From Candidatus Nanopelagicales bacterium (GTDB lineage Bacteria > Actinomycetota > Actinomycetes > S36-B12 > CAIYMF01), in the NCBI GenBank assembly GCA_017848795.1, contig JAFIHG010000042.1, forward strand, positions 106,110 through 170,109: a DNA stretch of 64,000 nucleotides. Reading direction: 5' to 3'. Made by a program: the position numbers and the translations under genes. Shown here piece after piece: positions 43,621 to 52,029 of this stretch (positions are counted from its first letter, which is position 1; every line of letters begins with the position of its first letter). The notes below the pieces were generated by a model, which did no database searches, had not been told where the DNA came from, and worked only from the letters and a program-made list of their open reading frames with translations.

Positions 43621-44802
43621 ATGCCAGCACGTCAGACCCCCTTCGAGCTCTACGCCATCGACTCGTTGCTCTCGGAGGAGGAGCGCGAGATCCGCGGCAC
43701 GGTCGCCCGCTTCGTGAGCGATCGGATCCGCCCGCAGATCGCCGACTGGTTCGAGAGCGGCGAGCTGCCGGCCCGCGAGTTGGCGCGCGAGTTGGGCTCG
43801 CTCGGGGTGCTGGGGATGCACCTGGAGGGGTACGGCTGCGCCGGCACGTCGGCGACCGCGTACGGGCTGGCATGCCTGGAACTCGAAGCAGGCGACTCCG
43901 GGATCCGGTCGCTGGTGAGCGTGCAGGGATCGCTCGCGATGTTCGCGATGCACCGCTTCGGGTCCGAGGAGCACAAGCAGCAGTGGCTGCCGCGCATGGC
44001 GAAGGGCGAGGCGGTCGGCTGCTTCGGGTTGACCGAGCCGGACTTCGGGTCCAATCCGGCCGGGATGCGTACGACTGCACGGCGCGATGGCGCGGACTGG
44101 GTGCTCGACGGCACCAAGATGTGGATCACGAACGGGTCGATCGCTGACGTAGCCGTCGTGTGGGCGCGTACCGGGGAAGACGCCAAGAGCATCAAGGGGT
44201 TCGTCGTCCCGACCGATAGCCCCGGTTTCACGGCGCGGGACGTGAAGAAGAAGCTGTCGCTGCGCGCGTCGGTGACCAGCGAGCTGGTGCTCGAAGGCGT
44301 CCGACTGCCCAACAGCGCGGTGCTGCCGGAGGTGTCCGGACTACGCGGGCCGTTGTCCTGCCTGAACGAGGCGCGCTTCGGCATCGTGTTCGGCGCGCTC
44401 GGCGCCGCGCGGGACAGCCTGCAGACCGCGATCGACTACGCGGTGAGCCGCGAGCAGTTCGACCGGCCTATCGCCGGGTTCCAGCTCACGCAGCGCAAGC
44501 TGGCGGAGATGGCGGTCGCGCTCGGCAACGGGACGCTCCTCGCGTTGCACCTGGGACGGATGAAGGACGCCGGCACGCTGCGCCCCGAGCAGGTGAGCAT
44601 CGGGAAGTTCAACAACGTCACTGGCGCACTCGAGATCACCCGTACTGCACGGTCGATCCTGGGCGGGAACGGCATCACGTTGGAGTACCCGGTGATCCGC
44701 CACATGAACAACCTCGAGTCGGTGTTCACCTACGAGGGCACCCACGAGATCCACACGCTCGCGCTCGGACAGGCGCTGACCGGCGTGCCGGCGTACCGAT
44801 GA
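43621..44802 (+). CDS. gcdH: Glutaryl-CoA dehydrogenase
   Basis: A 393-residue acyl-CoA dehydrogenase that oxidatively decarboxylates glutaryl-CoA to crotonyl-CoA (lysine, cadaverine and glutarate breakdown). Motifs: FGLTEPDFGSNPAGMRTTAR (FAD side), KMWITNGSIADVAVVWAR, and the catalytic Glu E372 in FTYEGTHEIHTLALGQALTG. The ILGGNGITLEYPVIRHMNNL stretch is typical of GcdH. It is followed by a CoA-transferase and a GntR regulator with four-base overlaps, a set known for glutarate use. The start is the ATG at 43621. Confidence 0.93.
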   Translation: MPARQTPFELYAIDSLLSEEEREIRGTVARFVSDRIRPQIADWFESGELPARELARELGSLGVLGMHLEGYGCAGTSATAYGLACLELEAGDSGIRSLVSVQGSLAMFAMHRFGSEEHKQQWLPRMAKGEAVGCFGLTEPDFGSNPAGMRTTARRDGADWVLDGTKMWITNGSIADVAVVWARTGEDAKSIKGFVVPTDSPGFTARDVKKKLSLRASVTSELVLEGVRLPNSAVLPEVSGLRGPLSCLNEARFGIVFGALGAARDSLQTAIDYAVSREQFDRPIAGFQLTQRKLAEMAVALGNGTLLALHLGRMKDAGTLRPEQVSIGKFNNVTGALEITRTARSILGGNGITLEYPVIRHMNNLESVFTYEGTHEIHTLALGQALTGVPAYR

Positions 44803-45899
44803 CCGGAGCGCTCGAGGGGCTGCTCGTCGCGGACTTCTCCCGGGTGCTGGCCGGCCCGTACGCCACCATGCTTCTCGCGGACCTCGGCGCCGAGGTGGTC
44901 AAGGTCGAGCGTCCCGGTAGCGGCGACGACACTCGCGCCTGGGGACCGCCGTACGCCGCCGACGGCCAGTCGACGTACTTCCACAGTGTGAACCGGAACA
45001 AGCGCTCCGTCGCTTGGGATCTGCGCTCACGGGAGGGCCTAGCCGAGGCACGGGAGCTGGCGCTGCGCGCGGACGTGCTGGTGGAGAACTTCAAGCCTGG
45101 CACCCTGGATCGGCTCGGCCTCGGGTACGAGTCCCTCGCCGCAGACAATCCCGGGCTCGTCTACTGCTCGATCTCCGGCTTCGGCTCCGGAGCGGGGGCG
45201 GCGTTGCCGGGGTACGACCTGCTGGTGCAGGCGATGGGCGGGCTGATGAGCATCACCGGGCCAGGACCCGGCGAGCCGACCAAGGTCGGGGTCGCCCTGG
45301 TCGACGTGATCACCGGTCTGCATGCGGTGTACGGGGTCCTGGCCGCACTGCGGCACCGGGACCGAACCGGCCGCGGTCAGCATGTCGAGGTGAACCTGCT
45401 GTCCTCGTTGCTGTCCGCCATGGTGAACCAGTCCTCGGCGTACGCTGCCGCCGGCGTGGTCCCGGGGATCCTCGGCAACGAGCACCCCTCCATCGCGCCG
45501 TACGCCGTCTATGCGACGGGCGATCGGCCCTTGGTGCTGGCGGTCGGCAACGACGGTCAGTTCCGGGCGTTGACCAGCGTGCTGCAGCTTGCCGAGCTCG
45601 CCGACGACGAGCGGTTCGCGACCAACCCGTCGCGGGTCGCTCATCGCGGGCCGCTGCGCACGCTCCTGGAGGCCGCGCTGGTGACTCGCACGGCCGCGGA
45701 CTGGGAGCGCGAGCTGACCGCCTCAGGCGTGCCCTGCGGAGTCGTGAACGACCTGGCGGGTGCGTTCGCCCTGGCGAAGGACCTGGGGCTCGCCCCGCTC
45801 GTGGACGTGCCCGGCTCCCCCGTCCCCCAGGTCGCCAACCCGCTGGCGCTGTCGGGCACACCGCCGACGTACCGCACGCCGGCGCCACCGGTCCCGTGA
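44799..45899 (+). CDS. Class III CoA-transferase, probable succinyl-CoA:glutarate type
   Basis: A 366-residue CaiB/BaiF-type CoA-transferase. The N-terminal segment VADFSRVLAGPYATMLLADL and the RNKRSVAWDLRSREG segment are typical; the catalytic Asp is likely D140 in PGYDLLVQAMGGLMSITG. The setting between gcdH and a GntR regulator suggests it activates glutarate to glutaryl-CoA for GcdH, as mammalian SUGCT does. The ATG overlaps the gcdH TGA by four bases, and its own stop overlaps the GntR start. It is shorter than many CaiB proteins (about 400) but contains the full core. Confidence 0.9.
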   Translation: MTGALEGLLVADFSRVLAGPYATMLLADLGAEVVKVERPGSGDDTRAWGPPYAADGQSTYFHSVNRNKRSVAWDLRSREGLAEARELALRADVLVENFKPGTLDRLGLGYESLAADNPGLVYCSISGFGSGAGAALPGYDLLVQAMGGLMSITGPGPGEPTKVGVALVDVITGLHAVYGVLAALRHRDRTGRGQHVEVNLLSSLLSAMVNQSSAYAAAGVVPGILGNEHPSIAPYAVYATGDRPLVLAVGNDGQFRALTSVLQLAELADDERFATNPSRVAHRGPLRTLLEAALVTRTAADWERELTASGVPCGVVNDLAGAFALAKDLGLAPLVDVPGSPVPQVANPLALSGTPPTYRTPAPPVP

Positions 45900-46609
45900 C
45901 CGACACTCCGGTCAAGCCGCCGACCACCCAGGAGGCGGTCCTCGCGCGGCTGCGGCGGGCCTTCGCCGCCGGCGAGCTGCGGCCCGGTGACCAGATACGG
46001 CAGGAGCTCCTCGCCGAGAAGTACGGCGTGTCCCGCGTCCCGGTGCGCGAAGCACTGCGGATCCTCGAGGGCGAGGGCCGGGTCACCTACCGACCGCACC
46101 GCGGCTACTTCGTCGCCGAGCTGTCGGTCGACGACCTGCTCGAGGTGTACCGCCTGCGCGAACTGCTCGAGGCGGAATCGATCGCCTCCGCCGTCCCCCG
46201 GCTGACCGACGCCGACCTGGCACGGCTGCGCAGCGCCGCCGAGTCCGTACGCGATGCCACCGGCTTGGACTCGCTCAGTGAGGCGAACCGGCGTTTCCAC
46301 TTCCTGCTCTTCGAGGCCGCAGGCCGTCCTGTGCTGCTCCGCCTGCTCACCCAGCTCTGGGATGCGACAGACGCGTACCGAACCGTCTACTTCTCGAGCC
46401 CGCAGAACCGGGCACGCGTCGAACAGGAGCACGCGGACCTGCTGTCCGCGCTCGAGCGCCGGGACGTGTCAGCCGCTGTGGACCATCAAGCGGCGCATCG
46501 ACAGCACTCCGTGGCCGCGCTGCAGCAGCAGTTGCACCGCTACGCACCGCGGTCCCGTGCCGCTGGTGTGGGGAACGGCGCCAGCGCGTCGAGGTCGTCC
46601 AGCCGATAG
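45896..46609 (+). CDS. GntR-family (FCD) regulator of the glutarate operon
   Basis: A 237-residue regulator. The winged helix reads QEAVLARLRRAFAAGELRPG and DQIRQELLAEKYGVSRVPVR followed by EALRILEGEGRVTYRPHRGY; the C-terminal FCD domain is helical with His/Asp (EANRRFHFLLFEAAGRPVLL, DHQAAHRQHS). It starts at GTG 45896, overlapping the CoA-transferase stop. Known FCD members sense organic acids or acyl-CoA; glutarate or glutaryl-CoA is the likely signal here. Its last 70 bases overlap the end of the convergent sulfotransferase gene. Confidence 0.9.
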   Translation: MTDTPVKPPTTQEAVLARLRRAFAAGELRPGDQIRQELLAEKYGVSRVPVREALRILEGEGRVTYRPHRGYFVAELSVDDLLEVYRLRELLEAESIASAVPRLTDADLARLRSAAESVRDATGLDSLSEANRRFHFLLFEAAGRPVLLRLLTQLWDATDAYRTVYFSSPQNRARVEQEHADLLSALERRDVSAAVDHQAAHRQHSVAALQQQLHRYAPRSRAAGVGNGASASRSSSR

Positions 46610-47391
46610 CCGAACCGCGCTACTCGCTCCTCGTAGCGTGCGAGGAGCCGTTGTGCGGACCGCGCGCGGAACGGATTGCGGCTACGGCGCCACGCTTCCC
46701 AGACCTGTGCGTACCGATCGCTGCGGCCCCCCGTCAGGCCGCCGACGGGAATCGGTCCGTCGAGCGCGAGCATCTCCGCCACTGGCGCCAGGATGTTCTG
46801 TGGCGCGGCAACGAGTCGTTCGTACTGCACGACCTGCACTCGCCGCAGGTGCGGGAGGTCAGTCAGCAGCGTCTCGTGCGCCAGACACCAGTGTTCGATC
46901 AAGTCACCGAGCGATGTCAGTCGCGTCCACTTGCTGGTGGCGAGGGCCACCACCAACGGGTGCCGAACGATGAGCACGAACGACGATTCCGGAAACAGCG
47001 CTTGTAGAAAGCGCGTCATGATGAGATTCGGCGGTGATTTCTCCACCAGTACAGGGCGCGAGAGGTCCCAGTACGGTGCCCAGCGGGCGAACAGGCGCTT
47101 CCCATTCTGGACCGTAGCGAGCGCGGAGGCCTCGGTGAGGTGTGCGCTCGGGTCGCGTGCGAACGCCCCCGGCCCTCCGTATGCGCGGGCGGGCGGATAG
47201 ACGTCCTGCAGATGCTGCCCCTCGTCCTCTGTCGCTGCCGTCCCCGAGAATCCACTCACCTGGGGATGCTTGGCGAGCGCACGTACGAGCGGAGTAGTGC
47301 CGCTCCGGTGAAGTCCACCGACGAAGACGATCCGGTGTGCGCGCCCAGCACGCCCGCCTGGCTCCCCCGCCATGTCATCCTGTGCCGACAT
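46540..47391 (-). CDS. PAPS-dependent sulfotransferase (first)
   Basis: A 283-residue sulfotransferase. The 5'-phosphosulfate binding motif GGLHRSGTTPLVRALA is at about residues 25-40; the 3'-phosphate motif SFVLIVRHPLVVALATSKW follows near residue 137. Sulfotransferases of this type transfer sulfate from PAPS to a hydroxyl of a sugar, lipid or protein. I start at ATG 47391 because GGAGAG is 7 bases upstream; a longer reading from 47433 is not supported. Its stop lies inside the end of the GntR gene (70-base overlap). It opens the polysaccharide locus. Confidence 0.88.
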   Translation of the reverse strand: MSAQDDMAGEPGGRAGRAHRIVFVGGLHRSGTTPLVRALAKHPQVSGFSGTAATEDEGQHLQDVYPPARAYGGPGAFARDPSAHLTEASALATVQNGKRLFARWAPYWDLSRPVLVEKSPPNLIMTRFLQALFPESSFVLIVRHPLVVALATSKWTRLTSLGDLIEHWCLAHETLLTDLPHLRRVQVVQYERLVAAPQNILAPVAEMLALDGPIPVGGLTGGRSDRYAQVWEAWRRSRNPFRARSAQRLLARYEERVARFGYRLDDLDALAPFPTPAARDRGA

Positions 47392-47648
47392 AAGTATCTC
47401 TCCAAGCTCGGTCACGCACCGTACTGTCGCCATCCAGATTGTCCCGGTTCGGCCTGCGTTCCGTAACGCTGGGTAGGAACGATCACCCAGCTGCCGTCAC
47501 AGACCGCACCAGGCCGCATTTAGCACACAGCACAGGGCATTTCTGGCGCTCGTACCGATATCAGGCCGTGCATCCAAGGTGTCGTACGACACGTGGCCAA
47601 GGCTTTGGTCCTCGCCCGTTCGATTGGCTATGGTGCCGACGCAACTGA

Positions 47649-47677
47649 TTGACATCTTGGACTCGACCCGTTATGGA
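47649..47677 (+). promoter_or_regulatory. Consensus sigma-70-type promoter TTGACA-17-TATGGA
   Basis: TTGACA at 47649-47654, a 17-base spacer (47655-47671), then TATGGA at 47672-47677. This lies in the 466-base gap 47392-47857, which holds no gene and is less GC-rich than its surroundings. It points at the GH26-like gene, giving an untranslated leader of about 170 bases. The -35 match is perfect, unusual in this genome. Confidence 0.65.
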
Positions 47678-47857
47678 TCATCGATCTCGGATGCCCGACA
47701 GGCGCGCGATCCTCCACGTCCGCGTGGAGTCCTTCCCCGGCATCGGCGCCACCCCGGTGGTCAGCCGACCGCCGCACGCCCTGTCCAAAGGGGGCGCGCA
47801 CCACGGGTGCGCACCTCAGCACAAGCGCGCACCCGCGAGACTGGAGACAACAGCCTC

Positions 47858-49300
47858 ATGCAAGATCTTGACAACAAGGCCCCCCGGCACAGTCGACTCA
47901 TGGCATTGGCGGGGCAGCACGGACGGTCACGCGTACGACGACTCGCAGGTGTCACGCTCGTGGGAGCAGTCGCCGCTGCCGTCGTGGTCCCCATGGCCGG
48001 AGTGTCCTCCGCGCAGCGGGCCTCGGTGAGCAAGCACGGCTTCGAGCAGGGCACTCAGGGGTGGGTTGCGGCGGGAACTGGCGCCACCCTCGGTGCGAGT
48101 AGCGCGGCGCGCTCAGGCAAGGGAGCAGCGGTGCTCTCGAGCGCCGGCGGTGGCAAGGCGGTCATGCGGGACCGGCCGAACGTCGTACGCAAGACCGCGC
48201 CCGGAAAGCAGTACCGGATCAGCGCCTGGGCGAAGGCATCACGTCCAGGCGTGACCGTCAAGCTCCGCGTCCTGGAGAAAGAGCGCGGAGCGAGTCATCG
48301 CGTCCTCGACCGGAAGACAGCCTCCAAGCGTCTGCAGGACACGCGCTGGCACCGCCTCGTGGTGCGGCTGAAGGCGGCGGGACGGACGACCCTCGCTTCT
48401 GCCGTCGTCGCGAACGGCCTGCATCTCGGGCAGTCGGTGCTGGTGGACGATGTCCGGGTGCGCGCTGGGAACGTGCTGAGCCGACCGCAGGCACCGCGCA
48501 CCGCCTACCGGACGCAGTTCGGCACTTCTACAGAACAGGGTCCGGGCGAGAACTGGTCGCAGGCGATCGCGCGACGTGATCGCGACCTTGGCCGCGCGAA
48601 GATTCTTCGGGTGTTCTACCCGGGACTGCCGCAGGCGTGGCCAGGGCGTGCTGGAACGGTGAACCGCAACGTGGTCGTTTCGTTCAAGGCGAATCCCGTT
48701 CAGATCTCAGCGGGCCGCTACGACACGCAACTTCGTCACTGGTTCGCCGAGGCGCCCAAGGACCGTCAGATCTTCTGGTCCTACTTCCACGAGCCCGAGG
48801 ACAACATCGAGCGTGGCGAATTCACCGCCGCCCAGTACCGCTCCGCCTGGAGGCACCTCTCGTCATTGGCCGCTGCTGCTCACAATCCGAAGCTCAAGTC
48901 CACGCTGATCCTCATGTCGTGGTCGACCCACCCCCGGTCGCATCGGAACTGGCGGGACTACTACGTCGGCAAGCAGTTCATCGACGTGCTCGGGTGGGAC
49001 GCCTACAACACCGCCGCCAAGGGCGGCCGCTACGAAGATCCGGCCCAGATCTACTCGCGACCGGCCTCGATCGCCAAGGCGGAAGGCAAGCCGTTCGGAT
49101 TCGCCGAGTGGGGCAGCGAGGTGCTGCCGGGTGACAACGGAACGAAACGCGCAGCCTGGATCCGAGCGTCCGCCAAGCGGATCGCGGCCCTCGGTGCGAC
49201 GTTCGCCACCTACTTCGACAGCACGGTCGGCGGAGACTTCCGGCTAAGTGACCATGCGTCCAAGCAGGCGCTCCGCGCCGCCATCACGGCGAAGCCGTAG
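47858..49300 (+). CDS. Secreted GH26-like protein with CBM-like N-terminus (first copy)
   Basis: A 480-residue secreted protein. Signal peptide about 1-52 (VRRLAGVTLVGAVAAAVVVP). Residues 55-205 form a beta-sandwich carbohydrate-binding-like module (SKHGFEQGTQGWVAAGTG, LVDDVRV, a CBM4/9-like plan). Residues 215-480 resemble a clan GH-A (beta/alpha)8 enzyme of the GH26 type: the acid/base Glu is E312 in SYFHEPEDNIERGEF and the nucleophile is E417 in FGFAEWGS. GH26 members cut beta-mannans or beta-1,3-xylans; the substrate here is unknown. I start at ATG 47858 (MQDLDNK). The next gene is a paralogue. Confidence 0.82.
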   Translation: MQDLDNKAPRHSRLMALAGQHGRSRVRRLAGVTLVGAVAAAVVVPMAGVSSAQRASVSKHGFEQGTQGWVAAGTGATLGASSAARSGKGAAVLSSAGGGKAVMRDRPNVVRKTAPGKQYRISAWAKASRPGVTVKLRVLEKERGASHRVLDRKTASKRLQDTRWHRLVVRLKAAGRTTLASAVVANGLHLGQSVLVDDVRVRAGNVLSRPQAPRTAYRTQFGTSTEQGPGENWSQAIARRDRDLGRAKILRVFYPGLPQAWPGRAGTVNRNVVVSFKANPVQISAGRYDTQLRHWFAEAPKDRQIFWSYFHEPEDNIERGEFTAAQYRSAWRHLSSLAAAAHNPKLKSTLILMSWSTHPRSHRNWRDYYVGKQFIDVLGWDAYNTAAKGGRYEDPAQIYSRPASIAKAEGKPFGFAEWGSEVLPGDNGTKRAAWIRASAKRIAALGATFATYFDSTVGGDFRLSDHASKQALRAAITAKP

Positions 49301-49316
49301 CGCACCTCAGACGGGT

Positions 49317-49347
49317 CCTCCCCACCCCAGCGCACGGGGCGGGGAGG
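49317..49347. terminator. GC-rich stem-loop between the two GH26-like genes
   Basis: CCTCCCCACCCC (49317-49328) pairs with GGGGCGGGGAGG (49336-49347) with one mismatch and a loop AGCGCAC. It is 17 bases after the stop of the first GH26-like gene. The remaining 49348-49507 contains no gene. Confidence 0.6.
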
Positions 49348-49507
49348 GCTTCGCCTTCGCCACGCGCGCGGCGCGGGGCTGCCGAGCAGATCGGACCGAT
49401 CCGCGAAGTTCCCCCTCCCGCGCACTCAAGTCGGTCGCCCGACCCGCCGATACCCACTGCTGGCACGCGGCTCGGAGCACCTGAAGAACTGGAGCACCTG
49501 GAGCACC

Positions 49508-51106
49508 ATGACCAACCATGACACCGTCCGGCACTCACGATCGCCCTACCGGTCATCGTGTGGGGACGAGCGGCGATCCGGGGGGCGAGCAGTCATCACG
49601 GGCTGCCTCGTGGTCGCAATGGGCGTCGTCGTTGCTATCCCGATGAGCGGCCTTTCGTCTGCGAACCCGGCGCCCCGGACGAACCTGGTGAAGAACCCTG
49701 GATTCGAGAAGGGTCTCAAGCACTGGACGCCGGCGGACGGGGGCCGATCGATCCAGCTCACCACCGCGTCGCGCTCCGGTCGACAGGCGGCCCGGCTGAC
49801 CACCCGGGTGGCCGGGGTCATGTCGTTGCGGGATCGCCCGAACACCGTCCTGAACACGCCGTCCGGGGCCCGGTACGTTGCGTCTGCCTGGGTCCGGTCC
49901 ACCTCCCCGGGTCTCGACGTGAGCTTGCGCATCCGCGAGGTCCGCCAGCAGAAGATCCCGGGCACGAACGTCCGGGTCCTGGTGCGCAAACAGACCGCAG
50001 ACCTGCGGCTTCCAGACACCCGCTGGCACCAGCTGAAGCTCGAGTACGTCCCCAAGCCCGGAAACCAGTTGGATCTCGGGATCTTCGCCTGGAACGCGCG
50101 CCGTTCGAGCGCACTCATCGTCGACAATGTCCGACTGGTCGCGATTGGCGCTGCGGGTCCGACGCAGTCCCCGCAGCCTAACGAGCAACCGGTACCAGCG
50201 CCGAGCGCGCCGCCGGCGAAGCCCTCCACCGAGCCGGCACCTCCGGCACCAGTGCCAACAACGGCCCCCCCGGAGAAACCCGCGGACCCGCTGCCTGCTT
50301 CGAGCACCTTGTTCGGAACGTCTGCGGAGCAGGGCCCGGGCGAGAACTGGGCGCAGGCGGTCGCTCGCCGGGACCGCGACCTCGGCAGGTCCAACGTGCT
50401 CCGCGTGTTCTATCCGGGGCTTCCGCAGGCATGGCCGGGTCGAGCCGGTCAGGTGAACCGTGATGTCGTGGTTTCGTTCAAGGCCGATCCGCAGCAGATC
50501 GTGGCAGGCAAGCACGACGCCCAACTACGCAGCTGGTTCGCCGAAGCGCCGAAGGACCGGAACGTGTTCTGGACCTATTTCCATGAGCCTGAGGACAACA
50601 TCGAGCGCGGCGAGTTCACCGCCGCTCAGTTCCGAGCGGCCTGGCAGCACCTGAGGGTCCTGGCCGACACCGCCGGGAACCCCCAGCTGAAGGCGACCCT
50701 CATCTTGATGGCGTGGTCGACCAAACAAGCCTCGGGACGCAATTGGCGCGATTACTATCCGGGGACGTCCGTGATCGATGTCCTCGGGTGGGATGCCTAC
50801 AACACCGCTGGCGCCGCGAACAGCAAGACGCGCAGGTACGCCGCCCCCGCGGAGATCTATGCGGGCCCTGCGGCCATAGCGAAGGCCGAGAGCAAGCCGT
50901 TCGGCTTCGCCGAGTGGGGCAGTCTGCTGCTCCCCGGTGACGATGGGAGCCGCCGGGCGGCATGGATCCGCGACTCCTGCGCCGAGATCGCGCGGTTGGG
51001 TGCCACCTTCGCGACCTATTTCGACAGCACCGTCGGCGGCGACTTCCGGCTCAGTGACGGCCCCTCGAAGAACGCCCTCAAGGAGGCGATCTCGAAGTCC
51101 AGTTAG
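49508..51106 (+). CDS. Secreted GH26-like protein, tandem paralogue with Pro-rich linker
   Basis: A 532-residue paralogue of 47858-49300. Signal peptide near 27-52 (AVITGCLVVAMGVVVAIPMS). CBM-like module about 56-212 (LVKNPGFEKGLKHWTPADGG, IVDNVRLVAIG). A Pro-rich linker runs from 217 to 264 (many PAP and PPxKP steps) and is absent from the first copy. The GH26-like domain (266-532) keeps E360 in TYFHEPEDNIERGEF and E469 in FGFAEWGS. GGAG lies 6 bases before the ATG. The identical active-site words suggest the same or a related glycan substrate; the linker lets the domains work at a distance. Confidence 0.82.
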   Translation: MTNHDTVRHSRSPYRSSCGDERRSGGRAVITGCLVVAMGVVVAIPMSGLSSANPAPRTNLVKNPGFEKGLKHWTPADGGRSIQLTTASRSGRQAARLTTRVAGVMSLRDRPNTVLNTPSGARYVASAWVRSTSPGLDVSLRIREVRQQKIPGTNVRVLVRKQTADLRLPDTRWHQLKLEYVPKPGNQLDLGIFAWNARRSSALIVDNVRLVAIGAAGPTQSPQPNEQPVPAPSAPPAKPSTEPAPPAPVPTTAPPEKPADPLPASSTLFGTSAEQGPGENWAQAVARRDRDLGRSNVLRVFYPGLPQAWPGRAGQVNRDVVVSFKADPQQIVAGKHDAQLRSWFAEAPKDRNVFWTYFHEPEDNIERGEFTAAQFRAAWQHLRVLADTAGNPQLKATLILMAWSTKQASGRNWRDYYPGTSVIDVLGWDAYNTAGAANSKTRRYAAPAEIYAGPAAIAKAESKPFGFAEWGSLLLPGDDGSRRAAWIRDSCAEIARLGATFATYFDSTVGGDFRLSDGPSKNALKEAISKSS

Positions 51107-52029
51107 TACTTCCCGGCGTAACCGAACCGTGTCCGCAGCGGACTGGTGATCGTCGTCGCGATCCTGGCGTCGAGAGGCCGCATCTCCCGACGCCAGGCAT
51201 CGTCGGCTCTGATCTCCACCTCGCCGTTGCGGAAGCGGAGCGGGTTGCCCGAGACGGTGTGGTCCGGACTCAACGTGACACGCCGAGCTCGTAGGGCACC
51301 GATGATGTCGGGCGATGGTCCCAGGTCCGCGAACACTGCCAGCCGATCCACGGTCGCCGCAGGTTCCCGTACGAAGTCCTCGTAGCGTGCGACCTCCGTG
51401 GGCACACCGACGCGCGGAAGCGCTCCCGCGAGCACGTTCTGAGCGAGCCACTGGACCGACGTGTGCGCCGGGGACCACCGCGCCATGAGTGTCGAGTCGG
51501 AGTCAGGGCGCGCTACTAGCCGGTCCCACGAATGTGCGACAGCACGCGGATCACGCACGATCTGGATGGCGCGCATATGGATACCGGGTGCTCCCTGCAG
51601 CACGAATGCATAGCTCGGGTTCTTGCTCGAGTCCAGCACCACCCTTGCGCCCGATGCGGCGAGCATCGCGGGGTACAACCTTGCGAGCACCTCGCGCAGC
51701 CCGTGCAACTGACGCCCGAACGCGCGCGGCCCCCGGCCGGTCGCCAACCGCCATGCGTGCCTTGTTCGGTCGACAGCAGCGGACCATCCGCGTATCACGT
51801 CCAGCTCCAAGTGGTGCCAGCCGCCGAACGCCCGTTCGCCGACCTCACTCCAGAACGGGCATCGCGAAAACGGTTCTCCGCAACCGCAACGTTCGTCCTG
51901 CAGCAGGCCGCGGTCCCAGAGATGGACGACCTCCCCCACCGAAACGGTCTCCGGGAACCGGCCCAGCACCCGCTCGACCAGCGTGCTTCCGCTGCGTCCG
52001 AGACCTGCGATGTACAGCACGTCGGTCAC
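51103..52029 (-). CDS. PAPS-dependent sulfotransferase (second)
   Basis: A 308-residue sulfotransferase of the Sulfotransfer_3-like group. The 5'-PSB motif AGLGRSGSTLVERVL is at residues 8-22; the 3'-PB segment is IQIVRDPRAVAHSW. A Cys-rich patch, DERCGCGEPFSRCPFW, typical of this subgroup, may bind a metal or be a disulfide set. GTG 52029 overlaps the stop of the GH26-like lipoprotein gene by four bases; its own stop overlaps the end of the convergent GH26-like gene by four. It differs clearly from the other two sulfotransferases here. Confidence 0.88.
   Translation of the reverse strand: MTDVLYIAGLGRSGSTLVERVLGRFPETVSVGEVVHLWDRGLLQDERCGCGEPFSRCPFWSEVGERAFGGWHHLELDVIRGWSAAVDRTRHAWRLATGRGPRAFGRQLHGLREVLARLYPAMLAASGARVVLDSSKNPSYAFVLQGAPGIHMRAIQIVRDPRAVAHSWDRLVARPDSDSTLMARWSPAHTSVQWLAQNVLAGALPRVGVPTEVARYEDFVREPAATVDRLAVFADLGPSPDIIGALRARRVTLSPDHTVSGNPLRFRNGEVEIRADDAWRREMRPLDARIATTITSPLRTRFGYAGKY

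Noticed and set aside
40644..43622. A 992-codon minus-strand frame opposite the propeller protein
   Set aside because: The plus-strand gene has a signal peptide, repeated blades and a paralogue; the minus frame has none of these.
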